Origin: Anaerolineales bacterium
GTDB lineage: Bacteria > Chloroflexota > Anaerolineae > Aggregatilineales > J027
NCBI GenBank assembly: GCA_020634155.1
Contig: JACKCI010000001.1
Span: forward strand, 2,046,001-2,110,000
Direction of reading: 5' to 3'
DNA: 64,000 bases
Shown: piece after piece, positions 34,613-44,149 of the stretch
Position numbering within the stretch: position 1 is the first letter of the stretch
How the letters are laid out: each line of letters starts with the position of its first letter
The notes under the pieces: generated by a model
Database searches by the model: none
Told to the model about the DNA's origin: nothing
What the model saw: the letters and a program-made list of their open reading frames with translations, nothing else
Made by a program: the position numbers and the translations under genes

Positions 34613-34615
34613 GGG

Positions 34616-35401
34616 TTAATGACCCTTCGACATTTCATCGAAATCCCCGTATAAATCGCCAAGGTAGGCGCTTTGAACGGTTACATTAGCAGCAATCTCC
34701 TCTGGGGTACCCTCAGCCAAAACCGCGCCATAGTTCATCACGGTAATCTTGCTGCTGACACTCATCACCACACTCATATTGTGTTCAACCAGCATGATGG
34801 TTTTGTTGCCAATGGCACGAATATCGCTGATGGTCTGCATCAGTTCGGGGACTTGCTCCGTTGCCATGCCTGCGGTGGGTTCATCCAAGAGCAGCAACTC
34901 AGGGTCACTGGCAAGGATGATAGCAAGCTCCAGTTTACGCTTGTTGCCATGTGGTAAGACGGTAGCAGGTACATTTTCTAGCCCGCGCAGTCCGACCGTC
35001 TCAATCGCTTCTAGGGCTTTGGCCTCATAGGAGCTAAAGCGGTCGTAGCGGGTGAAGACCACCATACTAGCCCCATCTAATGCCTGCGCCGCCAAACGCA
35101 CATTTTCGTATACTGTGAGGTTATTGAAGACATTGGTGATTTGAAAGGAACGTCCAATACCCACATGAGCGCGTTTATGCAGTGGCAGGTTGGTAATATC
35201 GCGTCCGTTATACAGCAACCGCCCACTGGTTGGGCGCAAGTTCCCACTGAGGAGGTTAAACAGAGTCGTTTTGCCCGCACCATTGGGGCCAATGATGCTG
35301 TGCATACTGCCACGCTCGACCTGCAAGCCGACATCATTCACGGCTACCAAGCCACCAAATGCCTTCCGAAGTTGTTGTGCTTCCAAAATAATATCGGTCA
35401 T
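34616..35401 (-). CDS. livG: Branched-chain amino acid-type ABC ATPase LivG
   Basis: 261 residues: Walker A GPNGAGKTT, the LivG-type ARTFQ-like stretch as GIGRSFQITNVFNNLTVYENV (in parts), Walker B LLLLDEPTAGMATEQ and EHNMSVVM. The usual signature 'LSyG..r.lEiA' is replaced by LPHGNKRKLELAI. It is separated from livK by an 88-base gap holding a hairpin, which may set the lower level of the membrane and ATPase genes relative to the binding protein. Confidence 0.93.
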   Translation of the reverse strand: MTDIILEAQQLRKAFGGLVAVNDVGLQVERGSMHSIIGPNGAGKTTLFNLLSGNLRPTSGRLLYNGRDITNLPLHKRAHVGIGRSFQITNVFNNLTVYENVRLAAQALDGASMVVFTRYDRFSSYEAKALEAIETVGLRGLENVPATVLPHGNKRKLELAIILASDPELLLLDEPTAGMATEQVPELMQTISDIRAIGNKTIMLVEHNMSVVMSVSSKITVMNYGAVLAEGTPEEIAANVTVQSAYLGDLYGDFDEMSKGH

Positions 35402-35428
35402 GGAAGAAATCTCTTTGTTTAATAAGAC

Positions 35429-35462
35429 AAAGTGACCCCCCTTTTGGTAGAGGGATCACTTT
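35429..35462 (-). terminator. Hairpin between livK and livG (partial terminator)
   Basis: AAAGTGA plus CCC-type bases at 35429-35440 pair with GGG plus TCACTTT at 35451-35462, with one mismatch and a short loop. In the leftward transcript it follows livK and is followed by a broken T-rich run. It would fit partial termination after the abundant binding-protein message. Confidence 0.45.
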
Positions 35463-35489
35463 CGTCAGGCGATACAATCGGATAACGGC

Positions 35490-36800
35490 TTACTCAGCCG
35501 CAGGTGGACACTCAAGTTCATCAGAGCTACGGCCCGGAGCCTCGCAAGGCGGGGCAGTATCTTCGGCGCTGATGGTAGCTTCCCATTGATAGAAGGCAAA
35601 ATCAGCCGCAGTCGGGTCTTTGAGGGTTACAATGTACATCGGAACCAATGCTTGGTGGTCTTCAGCACGCATGGTGTAGACACCCTTGGGGCCAGCCCAT
35701 TGCAGGCCTTCAAGAGCCGGAATCAACACAGCGGGGTCAGTGTCGCCTTCGGTAATTTCGAGGGCGGCAACCAAGGCCTGAGCGCTGGCAAACCCACATT
35801 CAGTGAAGAGGTCAGGATAGTCGTTGTAGGTTTCCATGTGATGCTCGACCAACCACTCGTTGACTTCGGGATTGGGATTGTCGGGGTCTTGACCGGGCAG
35901 GGTGTAGTGATAGGTGGAGAAGAAGGTCGCACTCTCATAGAGTGGGCGCAGAGTCTCATCGGCAAAGGCGGGGATCATGATGTCGTTGGAATTGGTGACC
36001 AAAACCGAGGGGATTGCTTCCAACACACCCAAGGCAGCAATTTGTTGATTGAGAGTCACGGTGGTAGCACCAGCCCACGTCAAAATCCAGAAGTCAGCGC
36101 CACTTTCCATAACTTCGGTCAGGGGCAAGGTGAAGTCCGTCGCGGCTTCATCGACCAAAATGGTATCACGCACGGGGGTGGCACCAAGGCCCTGCATCAC
36201 GACATCGAAAGCGCCTGCTGATGAATTGCCAAAAGCATTATCGGGGGCCATTTGCACATAGCTGGTGCCATATTCATCAATAGCATAAGTCGCAAAAGCA
36301 TAGGAATCATGGTAACTCTGGCGACAAGCACGGAAGGTGTATTCATTAAAAGCCACGCCTGTGATAGCAGGAGCCGCTGAGGGGCCAGCCATCAAGACCA
36401 TTTCATATTCTTTGGCGGCATCCATCATCGCCAAGGTCACGGTACTGCTGACGGTACCTTGCAGGACCTCCACACCATCCAGTTCAATCAATTCACGAAC
36501 TTGGGTGGTGGCGGTGTCAATATCGCTGGCGGTATCGCGCTCAATCACTTCAATCTTGCGACCCGCAACTTCCATTGTGCCGCCGGTGGCATATTCGAGG
36601 CCGAGGGCAAAGCCTTGGGATTGCTCGAAGCCATAGATTGCCAAGCCAGTGCTGTGGTCGGTCAAGAGGCCAATTTTAAGGGTATCTTCTTGTTGATTGC
36701 GAGCACTACCCGTGGTGGTCGTGCTGGCAAAGGTTGGTAAAGCAAGAGCAAAGATGGTTACCGCGATAACCGCGAGGCTGAACCATTTAGTACGAAACAT
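35490..36800 (-). CDS. livK: Liv-type ABC importer substrate-binding protein
   Basis: 436 residues with a signal peptide (WFSLAVIAVTIFALALPTFA). It has the periplasmic-binding-protein type I pattern: LKIGLLTDHSTGLAIYG, EVIERDTASDIDTATTQVRELIE (in parts), VLMAGPSAAPAITG and TYVQ-like GTSYVQMAPDNAFGNS. Such proteins capture branched-chain amino acids, amides, short-chain acids or aromatic acids outside the membrane. The C-terminal CEAPGRSSDELECPP adds two Cys. GAGGAG lies nine bases before the ATG. A hydrolase and an acyl-CoA ligase upstream hint at an organic acid or ester substrate (inference). Confidence 0.88.
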   Translation of the reverse strand: MFRTKWFSLAVIAVTIFALALPTFASTTTTGSARNQQEDTLKIGLLTDHSTGLAIYGFEQSQGFALGLEYATGGTMEVAGRKIEVIERDTASDIDTATTQVRELIELDGVEVLQGTVSSTVTLAMMDAAKEYEMVLMAGPSAAPAITGVAFNEYTFRACRQSYHDSYAFATYAIDEYGTSYVQMAPDNAFGNSSAGAFDVVMQGLGATPVRDTILVDEAATDFTLPLTEVMESGADFWILTWAGATTVTLNQQIAALGVLEAIPSVLVTNSNDIMIPAFADETLRPLYESATFFSTYHYTLPGQDPDNPNPEVNEWLVEHHMETYNDYPDLFTECGFASAQALVAALEITEGDTDPAVLIPALEGLQWAGPKGVYTMRAEDHQALVPMYIVTLKDPTAADFAFYQWEATISAEDTAPPCEAPGRSSDELECPPAAE

Positions 36801-36944
36801 GGCAGATATACTCCTCTATGAAACACATTACACCAAAACAAAGCTGGTTAAAGCACATGCAATCTTTTTTCAAAGGCGCTGCTTGACTCCTTTCCTTGTC
36901 TGTACCCGTGTTTGAGCAACCGGAACACGCCGGAGAACTCACGT

Positions 36945-38018
36945 CTATTGGTGTTGGTCAATGAATGTTTGGAAGAGTGGCAAGAAGCGCTCAAAGTCTT
37001 CCGCTTGGGGTGAATGACCACACCCTTCAAAAATAATCTCTTGATAGTCCCCACCATTGGCCTTGTATTTGTCCAAAACCGCCCGTGTCTGATCAACCAT
37101 TGGCTGCGGTGGAAAGACCGCTTCACCGGGCCATCCCGGAACCAATCCCAATTTCCCTAGATAGCCCAATTCACTGGTTGAGGTATTGGAGATAATCGTA
37201 TCAGCTTCACCCCGTACCCACAAAATCGGGGGTTTGTTTCCGGTATGACTTGCCAATTCATGACCGCGTTCATATTTTGGCGAGAGGCCGTTGATGGCCC
37301 CATAACGCCCCGGTGCAAACATGGGCCAATTGGGACTGGCGGTCTTATCACCGGGGTAAAACTGCTCACCGAGCTTAGTCGCCAATAGCGCGTCCAAGAT
37401 AGCCTCTTCACGCGGGTGGACAAAGGGTGGCTTGAATACGAGGTTACGGAGCGCATTACGAGGGGATAAGGGACTCTCTGTTCCGCGATAACCCTCACCC
37501 ATCATGCGAATCAACTCAGGGTTGCCCATACCACCGCCTGAACCTGCGTAATCATCATAGCAAGGATTACCCTCAACATCCTTGGTGCCACCAAAGCCAT
37601 GCGGTGACCCCGGTGCAACAAGGGTAACGCTCAAAAGATTGTGGCTGTATTCAAGGACATAGGCATAGCCGACCGATCCGCCCATGCTATGACCAATATA
37701 GTGGTGTTTGCCCCAGCCAAGTGATTCCACCACCGCGTTGATGTCATCGGCAAAGCCCGTCATGCCGCGTGTGGCATCAAGTGGAAGGGTGGCTTCCGAA
37801 TCACCATAGCCGCGTAAATCAATGGCAACGCTATGGTACTGGGCAGGGTCAAGGGCCAACATCAACTCTTCCCACCATGTGGCGGCGGCGATGTTACCGT
37901 GAATCATCACGATTTTCTGGGGTGCATCAGCATGACCGCGCTCTAGGATATGCAAGTTAGCACCAATAACCTCAATATAGCGGGATGTTAAACCATCAGA
38001 GACAGGAATTGGGGACAC
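36945..38018 (-). CDS. Alpha/beta-fold hydrolase
   Basis: 357 residues. Motifs: HGNIAAATWW (oxyanion region), DLRGYGDS, nucleophile elbow GHSMGGS, acid in WVRGEADTI, and His in CGHSPQAED. The cap region is long and contains CYDDYAGSGGGMGNPE. Fungal and bacterial zearalenone-type or lactone hydrolases share such an architecture, but I cannot name a substrate. The start is GTG with AAGGAG seven bases upstream, only 11 bases after the acyl-CoA ligase stop, so the two are one unit and may act in sequence. Confidence 0.85.
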   Translation of the reverse strand: MSPIPVSDGLTSRYIEVIGANLHILERGHADAPQKIVMIHGNIAAATWWEELMLALDPAQYHSVAIDLRGYGDSEATLPLDATRGMTGFADDINAVVESLGWGKHHYIGHSMGGSVGYAYVLEYSHNLLSVTLVAPGSPHGFGGTKDVEGNPCYDDYAGSGGGMGNPELIRMMGEGYRGTESPLSPRNALRNLVFKPPFVHPREEAILDALLATKLGEQFYPGDKTASPNWPMFAPGRYGAINGLSPKYERGHELASHTGNKPPILWVRGEADTIISNTSTSELGYLGKLGLVPGWPGEAVFPPQPMVDQTRAVLDKYKANGGDYQEIIFEGCGHSPQAEDFERFLPLFQTFIDQHQ

Positions 38019-38029
38019 ACAGACTCTCC

Positions 38030-39568
38030 TTAGCCGTAACGTTCAACGAGTAATTTCTTATCAATTTTGCCGGGGCCAGTGCGGGGCAAAGCCTCCACAA
38101 TGACCACTGATTTCGGTACTTTGTACTTGGCGAGCCGTTCCTGCAAATAGGTCAAGAATGCCTGCTCATCGAAGATTGCATTTGCTTCTAGGACAACAAT
38201 GGCCCGTCCGACTTCACCCCATTTGGTATCGGGTACGCCAATCAAGGCCGCTTCTGCCACCGACGGATGACCGTGCATGATACTCTCCACCTCGGCAGGA
38301 TAGATATTCTCACCGCCGGAGATAATCATATCCTTGCTGCGCCCAACGATGGTGTAATAGCCCTCATCATCACAAACGGCAAGGTCGCCCGTGTAGAGCC
38401 AACCGTCTTTAATCGCCTTGGCGGTCTCATCGGGCTTATTCCAATAGCCGGGAGTGACATGTGGCCCGCGAATGAGCAACTCGCCCATTTCATTAGCCGC
38501 GCAGGTGTTCCCATCGGGGTGTACCGTTTTTACATCAATATGCATCAATGGGAAGCCCACCGCGCCCGGTTTACGGCGGATGTCTTGCTCTGGCAGGACA
38601 AAAGTATTCGGGCCAGCCTCGGTGAGACCATAGCCTGTCTTAAAGTTGACTCCCTTATCCCAGAAAGCTTCAAATATAGGCATGGGGCAGGGTGCGCCGC
38701 CTGAAATCACAATCTTGAGGTGCGAAAAATCAGCCGTCTCCCAACGGGGCGATTGCTGCAACATCAAGAACATGGTGGGCACCCCGAAGAAAACAGTCAC
38801 ATTCGACTCAGCAATCAAGTCGAAGACCTCATCGGGGTTAAAGGTCTTGCACACGATGTTCTTGCCGCCCATGCTAATCAGGGGCAGGGTGAAGACATTG
38901 AGACCACCTGTGTGGAATAAGGGTGCATTCAAAATTGCCACATCGTCTTGGTCAAGGCCCCAACTGCTGACGGTATTGATGGCGTTCCATGTCATGTTAT
39001 GGTGAGTCAGGATGGCACCTTTGGGGAGGCCCGTGGTGCCGCCTGTATAGCAAATTACCCAAGGGTCATCCGGTGTGAGGGTGGGGTCAGCTTGGCACTC
39101 GGTGTTATGGTGGGTGCGTTGGTCAAAGGTGCTATCGGTGGGATCAGCTTGGGTAGTCAGAGCCACAAGATGCGGAATATAGCCTAGATTGGGGCGCATC
39201 TGATTGACTTGCTCGATAAAATCGTCCGAGTAAATCATAGCCCGTGGGGAAGCATCTGCGAGAAGTTGAGCCAGTTCATTAACGGTCAACCGCCAATTGA
39301 GGTTCTGTAAGATGGCCCCAATTTTGCCACAGGCCATCCAAATATCGAGGTATTCAAGGCAATTGGTGGCATAAACAGCTACACGGTCACCCTTTTGAAC
39401 ACCTAGACTTTCCCGCAAATAGTTGGCAGTCTGATTCGCCGATTGATTCCATTCAGCGTAGCTAATATCCCGTTGCGTCGCTTGGTCGTGTAAAGCAATA
39501 CGCGATGGTGTAAACTTTGCTCGCTTGGCAAGCCAATCCGTTACATACAAAGACGCCTGCTGAAACAT
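38030..39568 (-). CDS. Fatty-acid/aryl acyl-CoA synthetase (AMP-dependent)
   Basis: About 512 residues from the ATG at 39568; the frame extends 32 codons further without family resemblance. ANL-superfamily motifs are complete: CYTGGTTGLPKGA, GYGLTEAGP, YTGDLAVCDDEGYYTIVGR, ISGGENIYPAEVE and the catalytic Lys in GPGKIDKKLL. The enzyme activates a carboxylic acid as its adenylate and then forms the CoA thioester. It resembles the medium/long-chain ligase group. Together with the hydrolase and the Liv importer it could form an uptake-and-activation route for an organic acid. Confidence 0.9.
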   Translation of the reverse strand: MFQQASLYVTDWLAKRAKFTPSRIALHDQATQRDISYAEWNQSANQTANYLRESLGVQKGDRVAVYATNCLEYLDIWMACGKIGAILQNLNWRLTVNELAQLLADASPRAMIYSDDFIEQVNQMRPNLGYIPHLVALTTQADPTDSTFDQRTHHNTECQADPTLTPDDPWVICYTGGTTGLPKGAILTHHNMTWNAINTVSSWGLDQDDVAILNAPLFHTGGLNVFTLPLISMGGKNIVCKTFNPDEVFDLIAESNVTVFFGVPTMFLMLQQSPRWETADFSHLKIVISGGAPCPMPIFEAFWDKGVNFKTGYGLTEAGPNTFVLPEQDIRRKPGAVGFPLMHIDVKTVHPDGNTCAANEMGELLIRGPHVTPGYWNKPDETAKAIKDGWLYTGDLAVCDDEGYYTIVGRSKDMIISGGENIYPAEVESIMHGHPSVAEAALIGVPDTKWGEVGRAIVVLEANAIFDEQAFLTYLQERLAKYKVPKSVVIVEALPRTGPGKIDKKLLVERYG

Positions 39569-39704
39569 GTTCTGTAGACCCCAATAAACTTTTTTAAGTG
39601 AAGTAGCCTTTTGCTGGGATGTTTTTAGGTACCGAGGCAAACTAGAATAAATTTTCCAGACCATATGATAAATCGGTTTTCAAAAATTCACAACAAACTG
39701 GCGT

Positions 39705-39710
39705 TATAAT
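39705..39710 (+). promoter_or_regulatory. Likely -10 element for the FabH-like gene
   Basis: A perfect TATAAT 30 bases before the ATG at 39741; no convincing -35 hexamer is at the expected distance. Confidence 0.45.
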
Positions 39711-39740
39711 CTTGACCATAACTGCAAAAGGAGTGAGCAA

Positions 39741-40760
39741 ATGACCAGTGACCGTATCGGGGTGGTTTCATGGGGTGTCTATATACCAGCAGGCATTGAA
39801 ACAGCAGCAGACGTTGCAGCAGCCTCTGGTGTGCCAGAGGAAGTTGTTGCCAGAAAAATGGGCTTGATTGAGAAGCGTGTGGCGGGTCCAGATGACCATT
39901 GTGCAGAGATGGCTACATGGGCAGCTCAACAAGCGCTGGAACGAGCCAATCTTGACCCTAAAGAGGTCGATTTGATTATTTACCATGGGAGCGAATACAA
40001 AAACCACTTTGTGTGGTCAGCCGCCACCCGTGTGCAATATCTTTTGGGGGCGGAGAATGCTGCCGCCTTTGAAATCTACGCCCTTTGTGCAGGAGCGCCA
40101 ATCGCCTTCAAAACCGCCCGCAGTATGATGCGTGATGACCCTAGCTTGAAGCATGTTCTCTTGGTAACGGCCTCACGCGAGAATGATTTGGTGGATTACC
40201 AGAATGAGCGGGCGCGTTTCATGTTCAATTTTGGGGCAGGTGGGGGAGCCGTTCTCCTCAAGCGTGGACATACGGCGAATGAGGTTCTGGCTGCTGCTGT
40301 TGTCAGTGATGGTACATTAAGCAAATCAGTGGTTATGGAAGCAGGTGGTAGCTATCATCCACCCAGCGAGGAAACAGTTGCCCGCCACCTCCATCAATTA
40401 GATGTCCCTGATCTAGAGTTCATGGGGCAGCGTCTTGGCGAAGTCTCTCTGCCCAACTTCTATAAGGTTATTGATAAGGCAGTAGAGGATAGTGGTCATC
40501 ATCGGAGCGACATCCAATTCCTCGGTATTGTACATATGAAGCGTTCTTTTCATGATGCCATCCTACGTGATTTAGGGCTACAAGACGACCAGTCCATCTA
40601 TCTTGACCACTTTGGACATATGCAATCGGTTGACCAAATCATGGCCCTTGAATTGGCTGCTCAACGTGACCTATTGCCAGAACAAGGGCTAGTTGTATTA
40701 GCGGGAGCCGGAACAGGGTATACTTGGAGTGCAGTGGCTATTCAATGGGGGCCAATGTAG
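39741..40760 (+). CDS. 3-oxoacyl-ACP synthase III-like (FabH family) protein
   Basis: 339 residues, thiolase fold. The active Cys116 is in IYALCAGAP and a His265 (GIVHMKRSFHD) matches the FabH His. The third active-site position, Asn in FabH (GNTS), reads FGHMQS, that is His293. Enzymes of this subgroup condense acyl-CoAs or act as acyltransferases; true FabH function is doubtful because of this change. It is divergent from the acyl-CoA ligase gene and followed by two receiver genes. A 6-bp inverted repeat (ACCTGA/TCAGGT, 40773-40796) follows the stop. Confidence 0.82.
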   Translation: MTSDRIGVVSWGVYIPAGIETAADVAAASGVPEEVVARKMGLIEKRVAGPDDHCAEMATWAAQQALERANLDPKEVDLIIYHGSEYKNHFVWSAATRVQYLLGAENAAAFEIYALCAGAPIAFKTARSMMRDDPSLKHVLLVTASRENDLVDYQNERARFMFNFGAGGGAVLLKRGHTANEVLAAAVVSDGTLSKSVVMEAGGSYHPPSEETVARHLHQLDVPDLEFMGQRLGEVSLPNFYKVIDKAVEDSGHHRSDIQFLGIVHMKRSFHDAILRDLGLQDDQSIYLDHFGHMQSVDQIMALELAAQRDLLPEQGLVVLAGAGTGYTWSAVAIQWGPM

Positions 40761-40856
40761 TTTTCAATTTCTACCTGAATTCTGTTACACTCAGGTTAGG
40801 CTTGCCGTAGCCCATAAATAGCCGAAGATGGGAACCGCATGTAGGGAGACAGAACA

Positions 40857-41285
40857 ATGTCAAGTCCATTAAAGGGCTGGAATATTCTGGTCGTTGATGA
40901 TGAACCCGATAGCCTCTTTGTTGCCCAATATATCTTGACGTATCATGGTGCCGCCGTGCATACAGCTATTGATGGACAAGAAGGCTATAATGTCGCTTTA
41001 GAAGTCCGCCCTAAGCTGATCATTGCTGATCTTTCAATGCCAGAGGTAGATGGCTGGACGATGTTACAAATGCTCAAGGGCAATGACATAACACGAATCA
41101 TTCCAATCATTGCGTTAACGGCTCATGCGATGGTGGGTGATCGAGAACGGGCACTCGCTGCTGGCTTTGATAATTATCTGAGCAAACCCTTAACTGTTGA
41201 GACATTTCTGAGAGACCTCATGCGGTTGCTAAAAGATATACCGATATTGGCTGAACTGCTTAATTCTGGCTTGGATGAAGAGTAA
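40857..41285 (+). CDS. Stand-alone response-regulator receiver protein
   Basis: 142 residues, a complete CheY-like receiver: acidic pair Asp14-Asp15 (VVDDEPD), phosphoacceptor Asp58 in IIADLSMPEVDGW, Thr88 in ALTAHA and Lys110 in YLSKPL. No output domain. AGGGAG is upstream of the ATG. It is six bases from the next receiver gene, and no histidine kinase is near. Confidence 0.92.
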   Translation: MSSPLKGWNILVVDDEPDSLFVAQYILTYHGAAVHTAIDGQEGYNVALEVRPKLIIADLSMPEVDGWTMLQMLKGNDITRIIPIIALTAHAMVGDRERALAAGFDNYLSKPLTVETFLRDLMRLLKDIPILAELLNSGLDEE

Positions 41286-41291
41286 TACGCA

Positions 41292-41666
41292 ATGGCAAAT
41301 CCACGAATATTAGTGGTTGAAGATGACCCTGATGGGCAAAGCGTTATGTCGTATGTCTTGAACTATATGGAGACTTCGGTGGATATAGCGACAACGGCTG
41401 AAGAGGCTTGCCATTTTTTGTTCGATGAGGAGCAAATCTATAACGCGGTTGTTATAGACCTTGTGTTGCCGGGAATGAATGGGTGGCAATTGTTGGATAT
41501 GATTCAACACAATCCCCGCACCGCACCCTATCCATGTATTGCCATTACTGGCTATCACACTTCTCAAATCAAAGAACAAGCTATACGGGTTGGTTTCGTT
41601 ACCTATATCACAAAGCCTATCCATGCGCCGTCGTTGGCAGAAACACTGGCTACGATTATCAGTTAG
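41292..41666 (+). CDS. Stand-alone response-regulator receiver protein
   Basis: 124 residues, CheY-like: VVEDDPDG with Asp11-Asp12, phosphoacceptor Asp56 in VVIDLVLPGMNGW, Thr86 in AITGYHT and Lys108 in YITKPI. No output domain. It is co-transcribed with the preceding receiver and distinct enough not to be a recent copy. It probably works in a phosphorelay with kinases encoded elsewhere. Confidence 0.92.
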   Translation: MANPRILVVEDDPDGQSVMSYVLNYMETSVDIATTAEEACHFLFDEEQIYNAVVIDLVLPGMNGWQLLDMIQHNPRTAPYPCIAITGYHTSQIKEQAIRVGFVTYITKPIHAPSLAETLATIIS

Positions 41667-41720
41667 GATACACAAACTTAGGTAATTGAGGTAAAGCAAG
41701 AGCCAATAGCAAATGCTGAT

Positions 41721-42923
41721 TTACTGACTTAGCACTTCACTGTAGAAATGATTGAATGACTGGATTTGTTCTGTTAGGGTAAATTGGGATACGACTCTTG
41801 CCCGCCCAGCTTGCCCCATCCGAAGCCGAAGATCAGCATCCTGCAATGTAATAAGTTTTTCGGCAATAGCCTCTGGGTTACGACGGGGTACGACAAAGCC
41901 AGTTACACCATCTTCGACATTTTCTCGCAGCCCATCAGCGTCGCTAGTCACCACTGGCACCTGCATAGCTTGTGCTTCCAGTACCGCATTGCAGAAACCT
42001 TCGGATACTGCTGCATGAAGGAAGACATCCGCCCATTCAAGGTGTTCAAGAATCTCATGTTGCGGCAGCTTTCCAAGCAAAGTAACACAGTCATCTAGGC
42101 CCAATTCATGGCGACAGAACGCAATAGCTTCAAGATACTGTCCATCTCCAATTATTCGGTATTCGACCTTATGGCCTTGTGCTTGAAGCAGTTGTATGGC
42201 TTTCAGCGCGTATTCATAACCTTTTTTCCATTCTAGGCGGCCTACACTGAGGACTCTGAGAATTGGGCTATTAGCAGGTGCTTCAGTATGTTTAGGCGAG
42301 AAAATGGTGGTATCGATTGCCGGAGCAATGAGTGTATGAAGCTTATGAGAGGGACACCCACGCTGCTGTACCCGTTGCCAGATGTCATTACCTAAACAAT
42401 GGATGCCGTGTGCTTTACCCCAAATTTCTGCGTAATAGTTTGGCTGGTCCAGCCCCACATAATTAATATCATATCCACGAAAGCTGACGACGATTTTGGC
42501 ATTGAGGAGGTCGCCTAAATAGGTTCGATTTACGGCTAACGCCCCAAATTCAAAATGAATCAAATCCGGTTGTGTCTGTAATATAGGTGCATCAACATAG
42601 AATTGTCGCAAAATCGCCCATCCGAACCGACGCCATCCTTGCTTAAAGTATCGCCAAGTATATATTGGTCTGGAAAGGATAGCCTCAATCAACAAGATGG
42701 GGAGCCATATCAAAACATGAAGTATTGAGGTGCGCGGTGAAAGACGAATCTGCTTTTGGATTGTTTTCTTTTGTTCCAGTAGGTGCGGGAAATGGTGCCA
42801 ATCAGGACTAGATGAGCAAACCACATTGACTTCATGACCTAATGTTACTAAACCCAAAAACTTGTTAACAATAAACGTCTCGGATGTTTTGGGGAAGGTG
42901 GGGACAATCAGGGTAATTCTCAT
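41721..42923 (-). CDS. Glycosyltransferase family 4
   Basis: 400 residues, GT-B fold. The N-terminal domain opens MRITLIVPTFPKTSETFI, as in many capsule enzymes. The C-terminal domain has VLSVGRLEWKKGYEYAL, a donor-binding EGFCNAVLEAQA (EX7E-like motif) and DGVTGFVVPRRNPEAIAE. It transfers a sugar from a nucleotide donor to a growing glycan at the membrane face. It is the last gene of the polysaccharide locus and overlaps the upstream glycosyltransferase gene by four bases. The sugar cannot be predicted. Confidence 0.9.
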   Translation of the reverse strand: MRITLIVPTFPKTSETFIVNKFLGLVTLGHEVNVVCSSSPDWHHFPHLLEQKKTIQKQIRLSPRTSILHVLIWLPILLIEAILSRPIYTWRYFKQGWRRFGWAILRQFYVDAPILQTQPDLIHFEFGALAVNRTYLGDLLNAKIVVSFRGYDINYVGLDQPNYYAEIWGKAHGIHCLGNDIWQRVQQRGCPSHKLHTLIAPAIDTTIFSPKHTEAPANSPILRVLSVGRLEWKKGYEYALKAIQLLQAQGHKVEYRIIGDGQYLEAIAFCRHELGLDDCVTLLGKLPQHEILEHLEWADVFLHAAVSEGFCNAVLEAQAMQVPVVTSDADGLRENVEDGVTGFVVPRRNPEAIAEKLITLQDADLRLRMGQAGRARVVSQFTLTEQIQSFNHFYSEVLSQ

Positions 42924-44146
42924 GATGATTGTTCAGACAATACCGACTTATACATTTCGAGGTATGCTTCCGTCTGTTGATGTAAGGTAAACTCCTGCAA
43001 AATACGCTCTCGACCAGCTTTTCCCATTACTTTTCGCAGACTCGGTGATTCCACTAACTTGCTCAAGGCATCTGCTATAGCATGTGGGTCTCTAGGGGGG
43101 ACTACAAAACCCTCTACACCATCGGTCACTGCTTCACGCATCCCGCCTACATCCGTGGTCACCACTGGGATTCCACAGGCCATAGCTTCTAGCACAGCAT
43201 TAGAAATTCCCTCGCTAAGACTTGATAACAGGAAAACATCTGCTGCTTGCAACCGCTCAAGTACCTCTGATGGATTGAGTTTACCCAAGTAACAGACATG
43301 ATTTTCTAAATCTAGGTCGTTGATTGTGTATAAAAGGCGATTGTATTCGTCCTTTTGGTGTCCGCCGATAATCTCATAGCGAACTTGGACGCCCTTGTCA
43401 ACGAGTTGCCGAATAGCATAGACGGCATATTCATAGCCTTTTCTCCAAATCACAGACCCTGTAGTTAAGACTGTCAAAATACCTTTGTATTCTTTAGCTG
43501 CAATGGGGCAAAAAAGATACGGATCAACGGCAGGTGTAATAATCCATGCTTTGTTCGGATCAAGACCATAGCCTTGGGCTGTTTCACTTATGGCGTGCGA
43601 TACACAGTGCGCGGCGCTCGCTTTTTCAAAAGTGATGGGTAACCCATCATCTATATCCTTTCGCAATGGGTTAAGCGGCGCAATCTGTATTTGTGCCCCA
43701 CGACAACTCACAACCATTGGGCAATTTAGAATATCCGTCAAAAAGTGATAAGTAATAGCGGCGCTGTTCCATTCAAAGTGGATAATATCGGGTTTATGGC
43801 TTACTAGGGGGAGTATTTGCAGAAAGACTCGTAACTTTTCCCATAGTGCCTGTCGGTGAAGTGACACAATACGCCACATCCGGATTGCACGCACTGGAAA
43901 TCGAGGGATTTTGTATAGTAGCAGCAATAAGCGGTTTACCTTTTGCTGGAGCGAAACGGGATTTAAGTTTATTAACGATAGGTTGCTATGGGCAGTCTTC
44001 CTTGAGGATTTAATCCCTGATGCACAAACTGTGACTTCAACCCCTTGAGCAACAAGACCATCGATTTTGCGCTCAATAAACGTTTCAGGAGGCCAAGTGA
44101 TGCCAATAATGTAAAGGTGAAAATGAGCAGTTTGATTCAATGTCAA
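42920..44146 (-). CDS. Glycosyltransferase family 4
   Basis: 408 residues. GT-B signs: VLTTGSVIWRKGYEYAVYAI, the donor site EGISNAVLEAMACGIPVV and DGVEGFVVPPRDPHAIADAL. It is similar in design to the next enzyme downstream (same 'FPxTFI..K..GL' opening, here WPPETFIERKIDGL) and the two may be ancient duplicates. It overlaps that gene by four bases and follows the third family 4 enzyme after three bases. Confidence 0.9.
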   Translation of the reverse strand: MTLNQTAHFHLYIIGITWPPETFIERKIDGLVAQGVEVTVCASGIKSSRKTAHSNLSLINLNPVSLQQKVNRLLLLLYKIPRFPVRAIRMWRIVSLHRQALWEKLRVFLQILPLVSHKPDIIHFEWNSAAITYHFLTDILNCPMVVSCRGAQIQIAPLNPLRKDIDDGLPITFEKASAAHCVSHAISETAQGYGLDPNKAWIITPAVDPYLFCPIAAKEYKGILTVLTTGSVIWRKGYEYAVYAIRQLVDKGVQVRYEIIGGHQKDEYNRLLYTINDLDLENHVCYLGKLNPSEVLERLQAADVFLLSSLSEGISNAVLEAMACGIPVVTTDVGGMREAVTDGVEGFVVPPRDPHAIADALSKLVESPSLRKVMGKAGRERILQEFTLHQQTEAYLEMYKSVLSEQSS

Positions 44147-44149
44147 TCC

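Noticed and set aside
39569..39664. 32-codon N-terminal extension of the acyl-CoA ligase
   Set aside because: No ribosome binding site and no resemblance to the family; MFQQASLYVTDWL fits the usual start.
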